A stretch of 64,000 bases of DNA, from contig OX621237.1 of assembly GCA_951640165.1 (NCBI GenBank), forward strand, positions 14,880,001 to 14,944,000, in the 5' to 3' direction. The stretch's first letter is position 1. The number at the start of each line of letters is the position of its first letter. Made by a program: the position numbers and the translations under genes. Below the pieces are notes generated by a model. The model had not been told where the DNA came from and made no database searches. It was given only the letters and a program-made list of their open reading frames with translations. Positions 22,606 through 33,993 of this stretch are shown here, in pieces. Source of the stretch: Pseudoips prasinana (lineage: Eukaryota > Arthropoda > Insecta > Lepidoptera > Nolidae).

Positions 22606-23308
22606 CATTTTGTGCCTCATTATTGCAAGGTTTATTGCCCGTTAGACCTTAACTTGGGTGGTGTACCGCTAACGACGTATCATTTTTAGCAACCCTAACG
22701 CCACACAGTCCTCAACACGATACAAAATCTTGACTTGGGTGGTGGATTCACGCTGGATAAATCAGATACCTACATTTCAGTTTCAATTTATAAATTAGAC
22801 AATCCTATTATAATACACCATTTTGTGGCAGCCACCAAATTGATGGGATTGATAAAAAAATAGGTTATCAGCCATTTGGTAGCGGCGGCCATGATAAATT
22901 TCAATTTTGCATACTAAATTGTATTCTACTTATTGAGCCCTTTCATTTGATACCCATATTGTTGGAATTGATAAAACCTAGGTTATCAGCCATTTTGTAT
23001 CGGCCGCCATATTGGATTTACAATGAAACAGAATTTATTTAATTGTATTGTCACCGGAACTAGAAGTGTGTACCAAATTTCAGATCAATCGGTCAACAGG
23101 AAGGGGTTCAAATTTCAGTTACTAAAGGACATCAACCACTTTGTATGGCGTTTGGGCTTGAACATGAACATAAAAATATTGCACTATTTTTGATTTTATT
23201 GAGTGGCTTACAGTACATAGAAAACATATATTTAGGAAGTTTTGTATCAAATTGTTTAATATGATAATAAAAAATAAAATTCACTAGGCAAAATCGGAAA
23301 GTCCATAT

Positions 23309-23428
23309 TCATCGGTCGTCATGTAAAACGGGTTCATTATCCGAAGAAATGCCAGGGTAAACGTTTAAAGCGGGTTCTGAGTCCAAGAGTGAGCCGGGAT
23401 CGTTAGGTAAAAAATCATCAGAATCCAT
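23309..23428 (-). other. Short acidic open frame, 39 aa, unassigned
   Basis: Starts in a good context (CAAAATGG) and codes for an Asp/Glu-rich peptide beginning MDSDDFLPNDPGS. Acidic N-termini of this kind occur in some DNA transposases such as piggyBac-like proteins, but nothing downstream supports that. Could be a relic N-terminal piece or chance. Confidence 0.15.
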
Positions 23429-23621
23429 TTTGAAAAGCGTAAGTTGTCAAATATATCCAAAGTCGAAATAATATTCACAAACGAACAAGAGCACAAACAC
23501 AGAGCGAATGACATTGACATTGACAATCGATCACCAATTGATTCTGGATCGGGGTTGCCAGTTCTCTGCACTAGGAATCAGTTGATTTGAATTCCTATAG
23601 AATCGATTTCAAATCGTATAT

Positions 23622-23690
23622 TATATTATGCTGAGCTGTTTTGCTTTGCGTTTTATTTTTGTATATTATGCTGAGCTGTTTTGCTTTGCG
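23622..23690 (+). repeat. 29 bp direct duplication, period 40
   Basis: TATATTATGCTGAGCTGTTT..GCG occurs at 23622-23650 and again, exact, at 23662-23690. Confidence 0.85.
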
Positions 23691-24586
23691 TAATTATTTT
23701 GGTTATGGCCCATCTAATTAGAATCTTCAAGAAAAGCACGCGTTAATAATACACGCTACCATGACGGACAAAACTCAAATGAACGAAGACGAAATACCAA
23801 TTACGACGATTATTACAATTGTTACGTTTATTACATTTTTTTCTCGATAAACACTTTCTTCGTTTGTTTTACGTTGCGTAGGCAAGCTGGTGATTTTTAA
23901 CACTTCAAAAAAAAATGTTGTTCTACATAAAATATATTTTATTATTTGTGTGCGGTTAAGATGGTGATGATGCTAATGATGAATATTCCACAACGGCTAG
24001 ATAAAGCTCGGTCTTCCATCAACCATTTTAATGTTTTGAAGCTCTCGAATTGAAACATCGAATATCGATGTTATTTTTTTTTTAGTTTTTATTTTGGCAA
24101 CCCTTACTCAATGCATCCCGCATGTTGCACAGCAAAGCAACTGTCACCATACACAACAAATAGTCAATTAAAAATCTTTTTTATTCGTTTTTAATATCAT
24201 TTAGTTTGACACTCCCAAAAGAAACCAATGTTTACTAAATATTATTACTAAATTATTTATGAATTTCTTTTTTCCCAATACAGCTGTTCACCAGTTAGCC
24301 CAAAATGGTTGAAGTCCTTTGACCCAAGAATAAAAATTAAAACAAACGGGGTAAGCTAAATAAAACCGTTTAAACATAAGTAAGTCGTGATTTGCGTAAT
24401 TGTAGGTAATTTTCGTCCTATATTGATAAAAGAATGCAACCTGCCGTGATAAGTAAGTACGTTTCTAGCCGGGTTTGCGTATGAAGTGGCGTTCCACAAG
24501 AGATATTACTCGTTTTTTGTAGTAAATAATATTAATAGCTACTTCCATTCATCTAATGTCATTGAAAAGACTATTCATATATTGTA

Positions 24587-24720
24587 CAGACGCCAGCGCA
24601 TCAAGCTACCCTAATCTGTCGAATTTCCCCAATTGAAAGCGAACCTTATGCTTAAGTGATAAAGTTAAAAATCTATAAAAGAACTTGACAGATTGGGGTA
24701 GCTGGATGTGCTGGCCCCTG
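24587..24720 (+). mobile_element. Palindromic TA-flanked MITE, copy B
   Basis: Begins CAGACGCCAGCGCATC after TA (24585-24586) and ends before TA (24721-24722). The right end has diverged (GGCCCCTG instead of GGCGTCTG). Confidence 0.85.
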
Positions 24721-24910
24721 TACAGCCAAACAACTTGAAATAAATCAGTCAAATAGTTCATTAGTTACTTTTACTCGTATTTCTTTCGCCATAGATTATT
24801 TCATATATAAATAGGTCATTAGAATTTGAAATTACTTCTTCAAAATGTTATAAAGAAATCAAGGGGCTAAATATCTATAATCTTCTATAGAGTGCCCGCG
24901 CACCTAGGTA

Positions 24911-25043
24911 TAGACGCCAGCACATTAAGCTACCCCAATCTGTCAAATTTCCCCAATTAAAAGTGAACCTTATGCTTTTGTGATAAAGTTGAAAATCTAT
25001 ATAAAAATTGACAGATTGTGGTAGCTGCATGTGCTAGCGTCTC
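24911..25043 (+). mobile_element. Palindromic TA-flanked MITE, copy C
   Basis: Begins TAGACGCCAGCACATT (first base mutated) and ends GCTAGCGTCTC, with TA on both sides. Only about 190 bp from copy B and in the same orientation. Confidence 0.85.
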
Positions 25044-26062
25044 TACTTAACCTCACCAAGCTCTGGCAGATCGGTAAGAGAACTCATCAATTCTGCCTCT
25101 TCAGGTGGGAATTACATATAAGCATTGTGTTGACTGCCGAGTGTGCTATATAATATTAATAAACAAAGCCCTATTTAGTTAGGCAGGAGTTCAGACTAGT
25201 TACTTGCTAGTTAGTTGTCAAGTCCGGAAGACAATGTAATCCGAAGCAAGCTGCGGATGTTACTGATCAACCGTTAACGATGACTGATCCCTCTTTGATG
25301 TACTCGCCTATTAATTTTCGATCATAATCTATGTTATTGATGGATCCTATTTATGGATGGATAAAGTATATTATATAACCATCGAGAAGCCCGTCTAGAA
25401 CTAGAATGTTTGAAAGACTGATCGAACTGGTATAGTTCAAAAATAAGCCATTATTATTTTTACTTTTTAGTTAAAATAAGTCAGTTCAAAAATCTAATTT
25501 TAATATTTTTGGAATATAGGTGTTTTCATATTAAAATATAGTTTTTTTTTATCAAAGGTTTATTGCATGAGTAGAACCAGTTAAATAAACGTACTAACTT
25601 ATAGATTGAAGTAAAGCGTTCAATTTAAGTGATATCCATTAATGTTGTGAAGTAATTTTGGCAAATTTTCAACCCCCTCTTTTCTCCCCCTAGCCAGATA
25701 ATGTGAGTGAGAGAGTTCTAATATCACGCAAAATTTTTGAAAATGCATATTTTTTATGTAAAATGATTTACATTTTGTTGCAAAAGTTGCATGATATTTA
25801 TTATTAAATAATTGTAAGTTTTAAATGTTTGAGGAGAAGATGTACCTAAATAATTAATTTTAGTTTAGCTTTTAATACTAAGCTGTAGTATTTACTAATT
25901 ATATTCTAGTGTTACTGCCATAATAATAAATGCATGCTGTAACGTATTTAAAAATTGTGCATTTGGATCCGTGTGATTGTACTTATTCATGTTAGTACTA
26001 AGAAAGATAGAAAGATGTAAAAATTATTGGCCGTCCTTAATGAATAAAAAAATTTAAAATAA

Positions 26063-26140
26063 GATGAGTTGAGTTGAGTGAGAGTTGAGTTGAGTTGAGT
26101 GAGTTGTGTGAGTGTTGTGAGAGTAAGAGTTAAGTTGAGT
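26063..26140 (+). repeat. GAGTT minisatellite
   Basis: Imperfect tandem array of GAGTTGAGTT/GAGTGA units, about 80 bp. Confidence 0.85.
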
Positions 26141-26854
26141 TTTCATTGTGATTGTTTTATCACGGTAGGTATATTGGTAGTTGAAAGAGAAGTAGATTAC
26201 GCCCCTTGCTAAATAAAAAAAAAACTTTAGTTTATAAGACACAGCCCGATGACAGGCATACGGACGGACGGCGGAAGCTAATTAACAGGGTTCTGTTGGC
26301 ACTTTTCCGAGTTCCATCCTAAAAAAAACCGAAGAAATTGGTGTACAATATGTAGGTATACCTAATTTGAATTGAGAACCTCCTCTTTAAGATGTCTGTT
26401 ATAATTCATCCCAAACCAATTGAAAATGAAATTGACCTCATTATCCAATAACATATCAGCAAATATCCTGATATATCTATTATAGCATTTGACGTCGAAT
26501 AAAATACAATTTTGCCGAGGAGTAAACAATAAAAATGGTTGGAGATTTATTGGCCTCGTTTATCCGGGTAATCCCATGGGGATCGCCAGTAAATTATCTC
26601 GAAGGACACACCTCACTGTCCTTGTCCTTCAACTCAGCACATTATAAACACGGTTCGAAATGTTTTCACCATGTAGGGATAAAAGTTCACTGTAGGAGTG
26701 GTTCAGTGATTAAGGTAACCTCATCAATCTTACCTCGGTGCCCTCGTGTTACGAGTTCGATTAACACTCAGTACAACTATTTATGTGACCGATATGTACT
26801 TGTTCTTAGTCTGGGTATGCTTCGTCTGTTTAGTCTGGGTATGCTTCGTATATC

Positions 26855-26892
26855 ATTTCTCAATATAAAACTTCGGTTTTATATTGAGAAAT
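26855..26892. repeat. Perfect 17 bp hairpin with TTCG loop
   Basis: Arms 26855-26871 and 26876-26892 are exact inverted copies (ATTTCTCAATATAAAAC) around the tetraloop TTCG. Just upstream an 18 bp phrase, AGTCTGGGTATGCTTCGT, is directly repeated. Confidence 0.75.
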
Positions 26893-27554
26893 TTTGTTAA
26901 CAAAAATATCCCAATCTCAAAGTCACCTATTGGCCCGAACTGGGCTGGAACCTAGGACTTGCCTACGTATGAAAGTGTATCTATCAACGCAAGGTGTGGT
27001 TAACTATACACACACACATCTATTTCCGGCGCCAAGTAGTTTTGTTTGTGCTCCATCGCGTATGTAAGGCTAGTGCACAAAAGGGACAGGCGGAACGATA
27101 TTTCACTCCCACTTCGTCCGCGCCGGACTTATTTATGCGGCCATAGAGGGACTTCTACAATTCGCCTGACCATTGCAGTGATAAAATGACGACTTACCCT
27201 AATATTTCTGACAAAACAAAACTATTTCCTATTATTCTGCCGAATCGAAAGTTACAGAGGTACAAATCATAGTTGCATTATTAAAGGAAGAGGAATTTCG
27301 GAGTCTTCTGTCGTGATCGATCACGGGGCTTGAGAACCGTGTTTAGAATTATCGCACCTACCTAAGTACCCGCAGCTCATTACTCTTTCATAGTGATTGA
27401 TCGGTAAAAATAAATAAGGCCTAAAGGAGCCCAGAAAGAAGGGTGTAATGATTTTTACTCCTACATCTGTCTGTTTTTTATACTTCTAAGTTGGCAATAA
27501 GCATACAGCTGGTTTGTTGATAACCTAAGGAGGTTATGACTTCCACTGTATAGA

Positions 27555-28844
27555 TAGATAGATAGGTACACTTTATTGCACATCACAGAATAAAAATAGT
27601 AGATAAAGATGTATAGACATAGTTTCAATTTATGTACATACTGTATGTTGATTTTTGTCATTTTTTCATGCGATTTTTCCGTTATATTTGAACCGATTCT
27701 TTGCGCTCCGTTCGGGGTGCGCCTATACACATGTTAGTTAAATTAAAAAATATCTGTTCTATGTTTTTTTGAATAGGAATTGTCAGTTGCTTTTAACCGG
27801 TATTTTTAACCACTACCAAAAGATATAAGAAAAATAAGAATGTCTTCTACCTCCTTTCGAACCTTCTCCTAACATTATTTTTGTTTATTCAAGAACGGGC
27901 TATGTTCTTCTGTTTTCTTCTAGTGCACTCTCTATCGTATCATGTCTATCATCATATATCTGGTTATTGACAAGTACGTCACTTGAGCCCGGCTGAATCA
28001 ATTTGGCTTATCATATTATATCATGAAAATCCTCCGACTCCAATAAGACAATGACCTGTCCTCTTCATTACAGAACTACTTTAAATTTTGGATTCCTATA
28101 AATCGAAAACATCGGTGTTCCGTGTAACTTTCATAGCTATCTCTATAGTTTTGTTTTAAGTTATATTGCAAAAACCGTTTAACTGATTTATATCTCTGTC
28201 ATCAAATACGCTACGCATTCAAAACAAACAACTCAAAATAAGCAGCAGTTATTATAATTGAAGTCCCCAACATTAAAACAAAAGAAGTCGAAAAAGAATT
28301 CTATCGGACCACTTCCACTTGTCTACCTGGCAAAATAATCTGTCTTAATGTATAAGATAGCATAGTATATAGCAACCGTTATATATTTTAATTTATCGAA
28401 TTAATTGTTTTTTTTTTTGTTGACCTAATTAAATGTTTTAAAGAAAAGATATTCCGTATAATCTTTCAACTGCCTTTGGACTTCCTTAATTTGTACCAAT
28501 CGGAAAATCGATTAAACTACATTCATTTTCTCATTTATAGGTCAGGTAGTGATATTGCAATTTTATGCATGTTGGGTGGAACTAAACAAATAAATAAAAT
28601 TTAACTTTTAACGATTTTTTGCCAAGAATGTGAGTTTTTTGTAAAGAATAAATTAAAAAGCTGCCGTTGTTTCATGTCATTGTCTTTAAGGGGCGGATGG
28701 GCGAGATTTTAATAATATTCTTTAAATTGTGTGGTATATTATCGCTAAGGAAAGGTCAAGAGGGTAAATCTTTGCCGTTAGTTAAAGGTCTTCTTCCTGA
28801 AATTAATAGAATTTTTTTCACGTTTTGGTGGTTTTCAATGTTTT
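27555..28844. other. Spacer with LINE tail traces, no gene seen
   Basis: 27555-27720 begins (minus sense) with a tail-like GTGCAATAAAGTGTACC followed by CTATCTATC, probably the 3' end of a retroelement. The remainder is AT-rich without a supported gene. Confidence 0.4.
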
Positions 28845-28924
28845 TGTTCACGTAACTAGGCTTCAAAAAAGCGTTTATAGATAGTCAAAATACGTATAAA
28901 CAAAATATTGTAAGAATGTATGTA
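28845..28924 (-). repeat. Diverged 3' tail of the 1187-4105 LINE family
   Basis: GTTCACGTAACTAGGCTTC, then AAAAAAGCG and ATAGTCAAAATACGT, resemble the LINE 3' end at about 1205-1260. The Tc1 element at 28925 interrupts it. Confidence 0.5.
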
Positions 28925-30516
28925 CACACATCAACACAATCTAGGGATATTGAACATTTCATTGATTATCTAGAAAACTATAAACATTTTGTTATGACTG
29001 TAAATGGAAGAATTAAAGATAATTTCATGGCCGATATTTAAACATTAACAACACGATGCGATTTTGTTTTTCTAATTAATAAAAGTCTTAAATTAATTAA
29101 GCCATAGAAAATTACTGAGTGAACAAAAACATTTTATTCTTATAAAATTATTCAATCGAATTAAATGAATAAAAATCTTACCAAATCTGATAATCAGTAA
29201 TCGGTATTTCCTCCTCTAACATTAATCACACAGCGGCAACGATTTTCCATACTTAAAATTAAGGTGTCAATGTCTTGCTGGGGTATGCAGTCCCAAGTTC
29301 TTTTTAAATGTTCGAAAAGTTGTTCTTCTGTTGTCAAGTTGGGCGGAAAATCCCTCAATGCTCTTCGCTGTAACATGTCCCAGGCGTGTTCAATTGGGTT
29401 TAAGTCTGGCGACTGTGGAGGCCAATCTAATACCTGAACATCGTGTTCTCGAAGGGCGGCCCTCACCAGCCGCGCTGTATGGGAAGGTGCATTGTCATGC
29501 ATGAGCTGAAATTCTTGCCCCGTTAGGGCCCTGAGCGGGACAATGACACGTTCTACTACCTCCTCACGGTATCTATGGGCAGTCATGCTGCCCTGAATCC
29601 AAATGAGTTGGGTTCGTCCGCCGATTCGTATTCCTGCCCACACCATAATTGTCCCGCCTTGGTAAGAGTGGACCTCCTGTGGATGTCGGAGACGGCTGAC
29701 CCTGCCTGGAGTTCTCCAAACGCGTGTTCGTCTCGAATCTGGATGAAATCCATAGCGGGACTCATCAGTGAACAGCACCAATGACCATTGTTGATCACTC
29801 AATGTCAAATGTTCTTGAGCCCATAAAAGTCGCCTACCGCGATTGCCACGTCGCAGCGCTGGGACTCGTAGCGGTCTGCGAGCATGAAGACCAACTTCAT
29901 GCAGCCTCCTTCGCACGGTTTGGTCGCTCACCAGCAGCTGCTGACCCTCCTGGAGCCTTTGCACTAGTTGCATCGCTGTGATATTGGGTAGTCTTCTGGC
30001 GGTCATTTGGAGAAATCGATCCTGTCTCTGAGTGGTAACACGATATCTACCTATGTGCCGTTCTGCCACATCTCCAGTAGCGCGATAACGTGACCACAGC
30101 CTGGATACCACATTTTGGCTTGTGCCCAGAGACTCAGCAACGACGCGTTGAATAACACCGTTTTGTAACATGCCAACTGCCCGTAACATTTCATCTCGAC
30201 TCAAATGATGGCGTGGCATGACGCTAAAAAGCTTACACAACCAATTGAGAAAAGAAAATAAAACAATTTATCAGGTTTTCTTCAATTAACACGCAAAAAA
30301 AATTTTAATGCAACTTCTTGAAATTAGATACAACTCAAGATTGCGCTGTGCTTTGCGTGTTTTCATTTGTTTCTCATTTTAATTTTTAAATTTTGAATAA
30401 AGAATAGACAAGGTTTAAATCTGTAAATAAACTTTTTAAGGAAACTAAATAGGTTTTAAACAATAAAGCCATGTTTGATTTCAAAATAACGTATCCCTAG
30501 ACTTTGTTGATGTGTG
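28925..30516 (-). mobile_element. Tc1-type transposon, apparently complete
   Basis: 1592 bp bounded by TA on each side (28923-28924 and 30517-30518). TIRs of 25 bp begin CACACATCAACA and end TCTAGGGATA on both sides, with two mismatches between. It contains one uninterrupted transposase gene on the minus strand. Confidence 0.92.
29194..30240 (-). CDS. Tc1-family transposase, intact
   Basis: Cut-and-paste transposase that binds the element's TIRs and joins them at TA. It is 348 aa from the first Met; a second Met at residue 8 (MPRHHLSRDEM) is an equally good start. Residues about 10-120 form the paired-type helix-turn-helix DNA-binding region, including VAESLGTSQNVVSRLWSRY. The DDE catalytic triad is present: Asp159 in LFTDESR, Asp249 in MHDNAPSH and Glu284 in NPIEHAWD, with 34 residues between the last two (D34E, the Tc1 signature). 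The length is normal for Tc1 and there are no stops or frameshifts. The gene is GC-richer than the flanks, which fits a recent arrival. Activity cannot be judged from sequence alone. Confidence 0.95.
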   Translation of the reverse strand: MCKLFSVMPRHHLSRDEMLRAVGMLQNGVIQRVVAESLGTSQNVVSRLWSRYRATGDVAERHIGRYRVTTQRQDRFLQMTARRLPNITAMQLVQRLQEGQQLLVSDQTVRRRLHEVGLHARRPLRVPALRRGNRGRRLLWAQEHLTLSDQQWSLVLFTDESRYGFHPDSRRTRVWRTPGRVSRLRHPQEVHSYQGGTIMVWAGIRIGGRTQLIWIQGSMTAHRYREEVVERVIVPLRALTGQEFQLMHDNAPSHTARLVRAALREHDVQVLDWPPQSPDLNPIEHAWDMLQRRALRDFPPNLTTEEQLFEHLKRTWDCIPQQDIDTLILSMENRCRCVINVRGGNTDY

Positions 30517-30540
30517 TATGTCTGTCATTTAACATTGAAA

Positions 30541-30680
30541 CCTTAAACGTGGCGTCCGAAACACGGAGACGCTCATAAATTAAACCACTTTAGCGGGGCA
30601 CATGCTATAGATAGACGGACCGCGTGCCTAGGAGCTTAACCTCATCATTGACTTACGGACCGATGAGATCAACTGTCCAT
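30541..30680 (+). repeat. Interspersed repeat related to 9118-9350
   Basis: Shares CGTCCGAAACACGG, TTAAACCACTTTAGCGG, AGCTTAACCTCATCA and CTTACGGACCGATGAG with the 9118 copy, in the same order. Confidence 0.55.
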
Positions 30681-31047
30681 GAGTGCATTTTATACTAATT
30701 AATCGGTTTTTTTTTTAATACAGTACATACTAAGTATACTTTATATTGTGGTTTACTTTATTCACTAGCTCGTTGTAATTTTTTTTTTTTTTATTATTTA
30801 TTGTAAGGATAAAAACACATAAAACAATACAAAAGTAGACCAAAAACCACGAAGGATTGTCCGGAATACTAGGTACAAGTTCTATTTAAAACTAGCGAAA
30901 CAGATATTATAATGTAAAGTAAATAATAACTAACAACTTAATTTGATTAATAATGAGACGGTAGATAACAATCTTTTTTTTTACAATCTACCCGATTACA
31001 AAGTTCCTATTTATTAGTGAAGTACAATATACGACAGATAGATAATT

Positions 31048-33929
31048 CTACAGCGTGTTAACGAAGTGTACTTTTAACGAACGTTTGATGTTTGTTTCTG
31101 TTATGTTGTTTTTTAAAGATGGTTCTAAGCTATTGAGTAGGCGGGGAACTATGTACTGGGTGGTTCTCTCTCCATAGTAATTTTGAGCACTGATTATTTG
31201 TAATTTTTTATTTGATTTTTGTCGTGTCTGAATATTATGAGATATTTCGTGTTGTATGTCAATGTTGAAAAATTGTTCTCTTAAAATGCAGTATAAGAAT
31301 TTTATATGAATTGGCAGTCCATTGCAGTGTTTAAATAGCCCTATCTCATTGTCTCTAAGTTGTTCTCTGAGGGAGCTTGGTACAATGTTTTTTAGAATTC
31401 TAACCTGTAGTTTGAGTACGCAATTAAGGTGGGTTTTAAAGGTTCGTCCATAGCTGCTTAGACCATTGCCAATAATCGAGTCAGCAAGAGCGTTGTACAG
31501 CATGAGTCTTATCTTGAATGGTATTCTTTTTTTAATAATATGTAAATTGGCTAAAAATGCCTTGAGTTTATCACATACGTGTATGATATGCGGCAGCCAA
31601 TTGAATTTACTGTCGATAATTAGGCCTAGGTAGGTAGGTTGACTAACAGCCTCGATTTCAGGACAGTTGCAGCCTCCACCAGTACCATGTAGACAAGAAT
31701 GCTCATGGACTATTAATTTTCCATCAGTAAATTGATGTTTTATGAAAGGAGAACGTATGTGGACCAATTTAGTTTTGTTGGCATTCATGACTAGGCCATT
31801 GTCATGACACCACTTGCTAATATTATTGAGGTCGGTTTGAATTTTTGACATAGCTACACTAGCGTCCCGATCAGAGATTACCAGACATGTATCATCAGCG
31901 TACTGGTAGGAGTTGCAATGTCTGAGTACATTGTTCATGTCATTGACATAGGCTATAAAGTGTAGGGGGCCAGTCACTGATCCCTGGGCCGTCCCTTCAC
32001 TGACAGAAACTAAGTTACTATTGACGTTACTAATATTAACACAATAAGATCTATTTTGTAGATAGTTTTCGCACCACTTAAGTAATGGGCCACGTACTCT
32101 AGTGTTGTTAAGTTTATGTACGAGCTTTTGGTGGTTTAGAGTATCAAATGCACGCGAGAAATCAATGAAGAGTGCTAACACGTGTTCCCTAGAATTTAGG
32201 CGTGCGTTTATATGATCAGTGAATTTGGATAATAATGAAGTTGTACTTTTATTTGGTTGAAATCCAAATTGGTTTTTATCTATCACTTCATGGATTTTAT
32301 AGAATTCATGTATTTGCTCACTGAAGAATTTTTCAACGACTTTATTAATGGTAGGTAACAAGGTAATTGGCCGATAGTTTGACACATCGTCTCGTTTCCC
32401 TTTTTTATACACAGGACGTACATAACCTTGTTTGAGCTCATCTGGGTAGATAGATACCTGTTGCCAACCTAGTATTTATAAGATTTGCAATAGCAAACGA
32501 TATTTTGTCACTAATTTTTTTTATGTCCAAAACTTTCATACCGTCATGGCCAGGCGCTTTGAAATTACTGAGATTGCTTATTATTTTATGAATTTTGGTA
32601 GAAGTTGACTTTCTGGTGAACATACTAACCTCAGTGTAATTGTAGTAGTCATTTAATTTAAGTAGGGGCAGTTTACACCTAGGTGTCATTGATTTCACAG
32701 AATTTCTGAATTCGTGTGCAAATTTGGTCTATTGACTGCCCTATTCTACCACAAATCGAATTAACCAATTGCCATAATTTCCTAGGATTACTGAAATTAT
32801 TTCTAATACTGTTCTTAAAATATTTATTTCTATGAAATTCAATAACGCTATGAACTTTATTACGTGCTTTAGTATATTGTAATCTTAGATATTTATTTGA
32901 TTGATCAGACTTCCAAGCGCCAAATAGGCGGTCCCTATTATCACACAGGTTTAAGATATTTTTATTAATCCATGGATGTCTGAAACGTATTACATTGTTT
33001 TTGGATCTACTCTGAAGTGATTTATATTGAGCATTGTTAAAGTTAGATTTAATAAAGTTATGTATTTGCTGAGGACAATCCATCCGATTTGTAAGGGACC
33101 AGTCGACCTCCCTGAGTTCCTTAATTAATATTCCACCATTACAACAAAAATATCTAGTTTTTTTTGGTGCACGCTGTATATTACTTGCACCGCTGCAAGC
33201 GAGCGCAGAGACGCGGTGGTCTGCTAGAACGGTGTCGACGGCCGCTGTGTGCGCATGTGTTGCTGTCAGTCTCACAAAAATGTGATCAATGCATGATTTA
33301 GTCACTCGGCCGCCTTTTGTATCAATTCGCGTGTAGTCTGAGATTCCACATACGAGACCATAATCAGAAAGCATATTTGTGTATGATTCCCTATATGAAG
33401 AGTGTGATTTGAGGTCTACGTTAACATCGCCAAGCATTATCAAATCTGTGGAGTTAAACTTATTCAATATGGAAGAGAGTTCCGTGATAAACAACGATTT
33501 GTTTGTGGACGGAGGTCTATAGATTGCACATACAGTTAGTCGTGTGTTATTAGTGTCAACTAGTGTGCCTACGACGGTTTCGAACGTATGAGTTTTTAGT
33601 GTGATTGTGGTGAACTTATAATAGTTTCGTATGTAGACTATTAAGCCACCGCCCCTTTTGTTACGACGTAACTGTGTGTGCATTGTATAGCCAGGTATTT
33701 TAAATAAGTGGCTTATAGCATCAGATATTCCTGCCTCTGTGACCATAAGCACATCAGGAGGCAGGGTAGATGAATCTATCAGACATAGTAACTTAGGGAA
33801 ATTTCTAATTAACGAGCGAATGTTGACATGCACACAAAGTAAATTAATTAAATTATTAGTAGATACTAGGTTATTAACAAATGAATTAACTGAGCAACAA
33901 TTAAAAATTTCTAAGACATTATCTGACAT
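31048..33929 (-). pseudogene. LINE ORF2: endonuclease plus RT, two frameshifts
   Basis: Endonuclease part (32679-33929): VNIRS, TEAGIS, AIYRPPSTN, LGDVNVD, CIDHIFV and ADHRVSA are the expected APE blocks. A frameshift near 32690 moves the reading to 32438-32698, which carries FKAPGHDGM. A second near 32445 moves it to 31048-32412 (454 aa). That last part has NYRPITLLP at residue 12, QFGFQPNKST at 48, motif A FIDFSRAFD with Asp84, motif B GTAQGSVTGPL near 140 and motif C YADD at 171-174. The order and domain set fit the CR1 group. Both breaks are small indels, so all catalytic residues remain but one continuous protein cannot be made. Confidence 0.88.
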
Positions 33930-33993
33930 GATTTGTAAGTAATGAAAATGAGGTAGGTAGGTAAGTATAATCCAATAGTACTATTATGCAAGT

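Larger units (their letters stand above)
22606..24586. other. Spacer with diverged repeats, no gene seen
   Basis: Contains an imperfect internal duplication (about 22845-23020): ATAGGTTATCAGCCATTTGG and CTAGGTTATCAGCCATTTTG, each followed by a CGGCSGCCAT block. There is a 29 bp duplication at 23622-23690. Near 24355 the phrase TAAAACCGTTTAAACATAA resembles the right end of the 18952 foldback. Confidence 0.45.
25046..27554. other. AT-rich spacer, no gene seen
   Basis: No host gene supported. Holds a GAGTTGAGTT minisatellite (26063-26140), a SINE-like head near 26700-26800 (GTGGTTCAGTGATTAAGGT and TACGAGTTCGATTAACAC) and a hairpin (26855-26892). The 121-codon frame at 26535-26900 runs through that SINE and hairpin and is not believed. 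Near 26255-26330 is a relic of the GGGTTC repeat seen at 49281. Confidence 0.45.

Noticed and set aside
26535..26900. 121-codon frame as a gene
   Set aside because: It runs through a SINE-like head and a perfect hairpin.
29575..29981. Frames opposite the Tc1 transposase
   Set aside because: Antisense shadows of the real gene.
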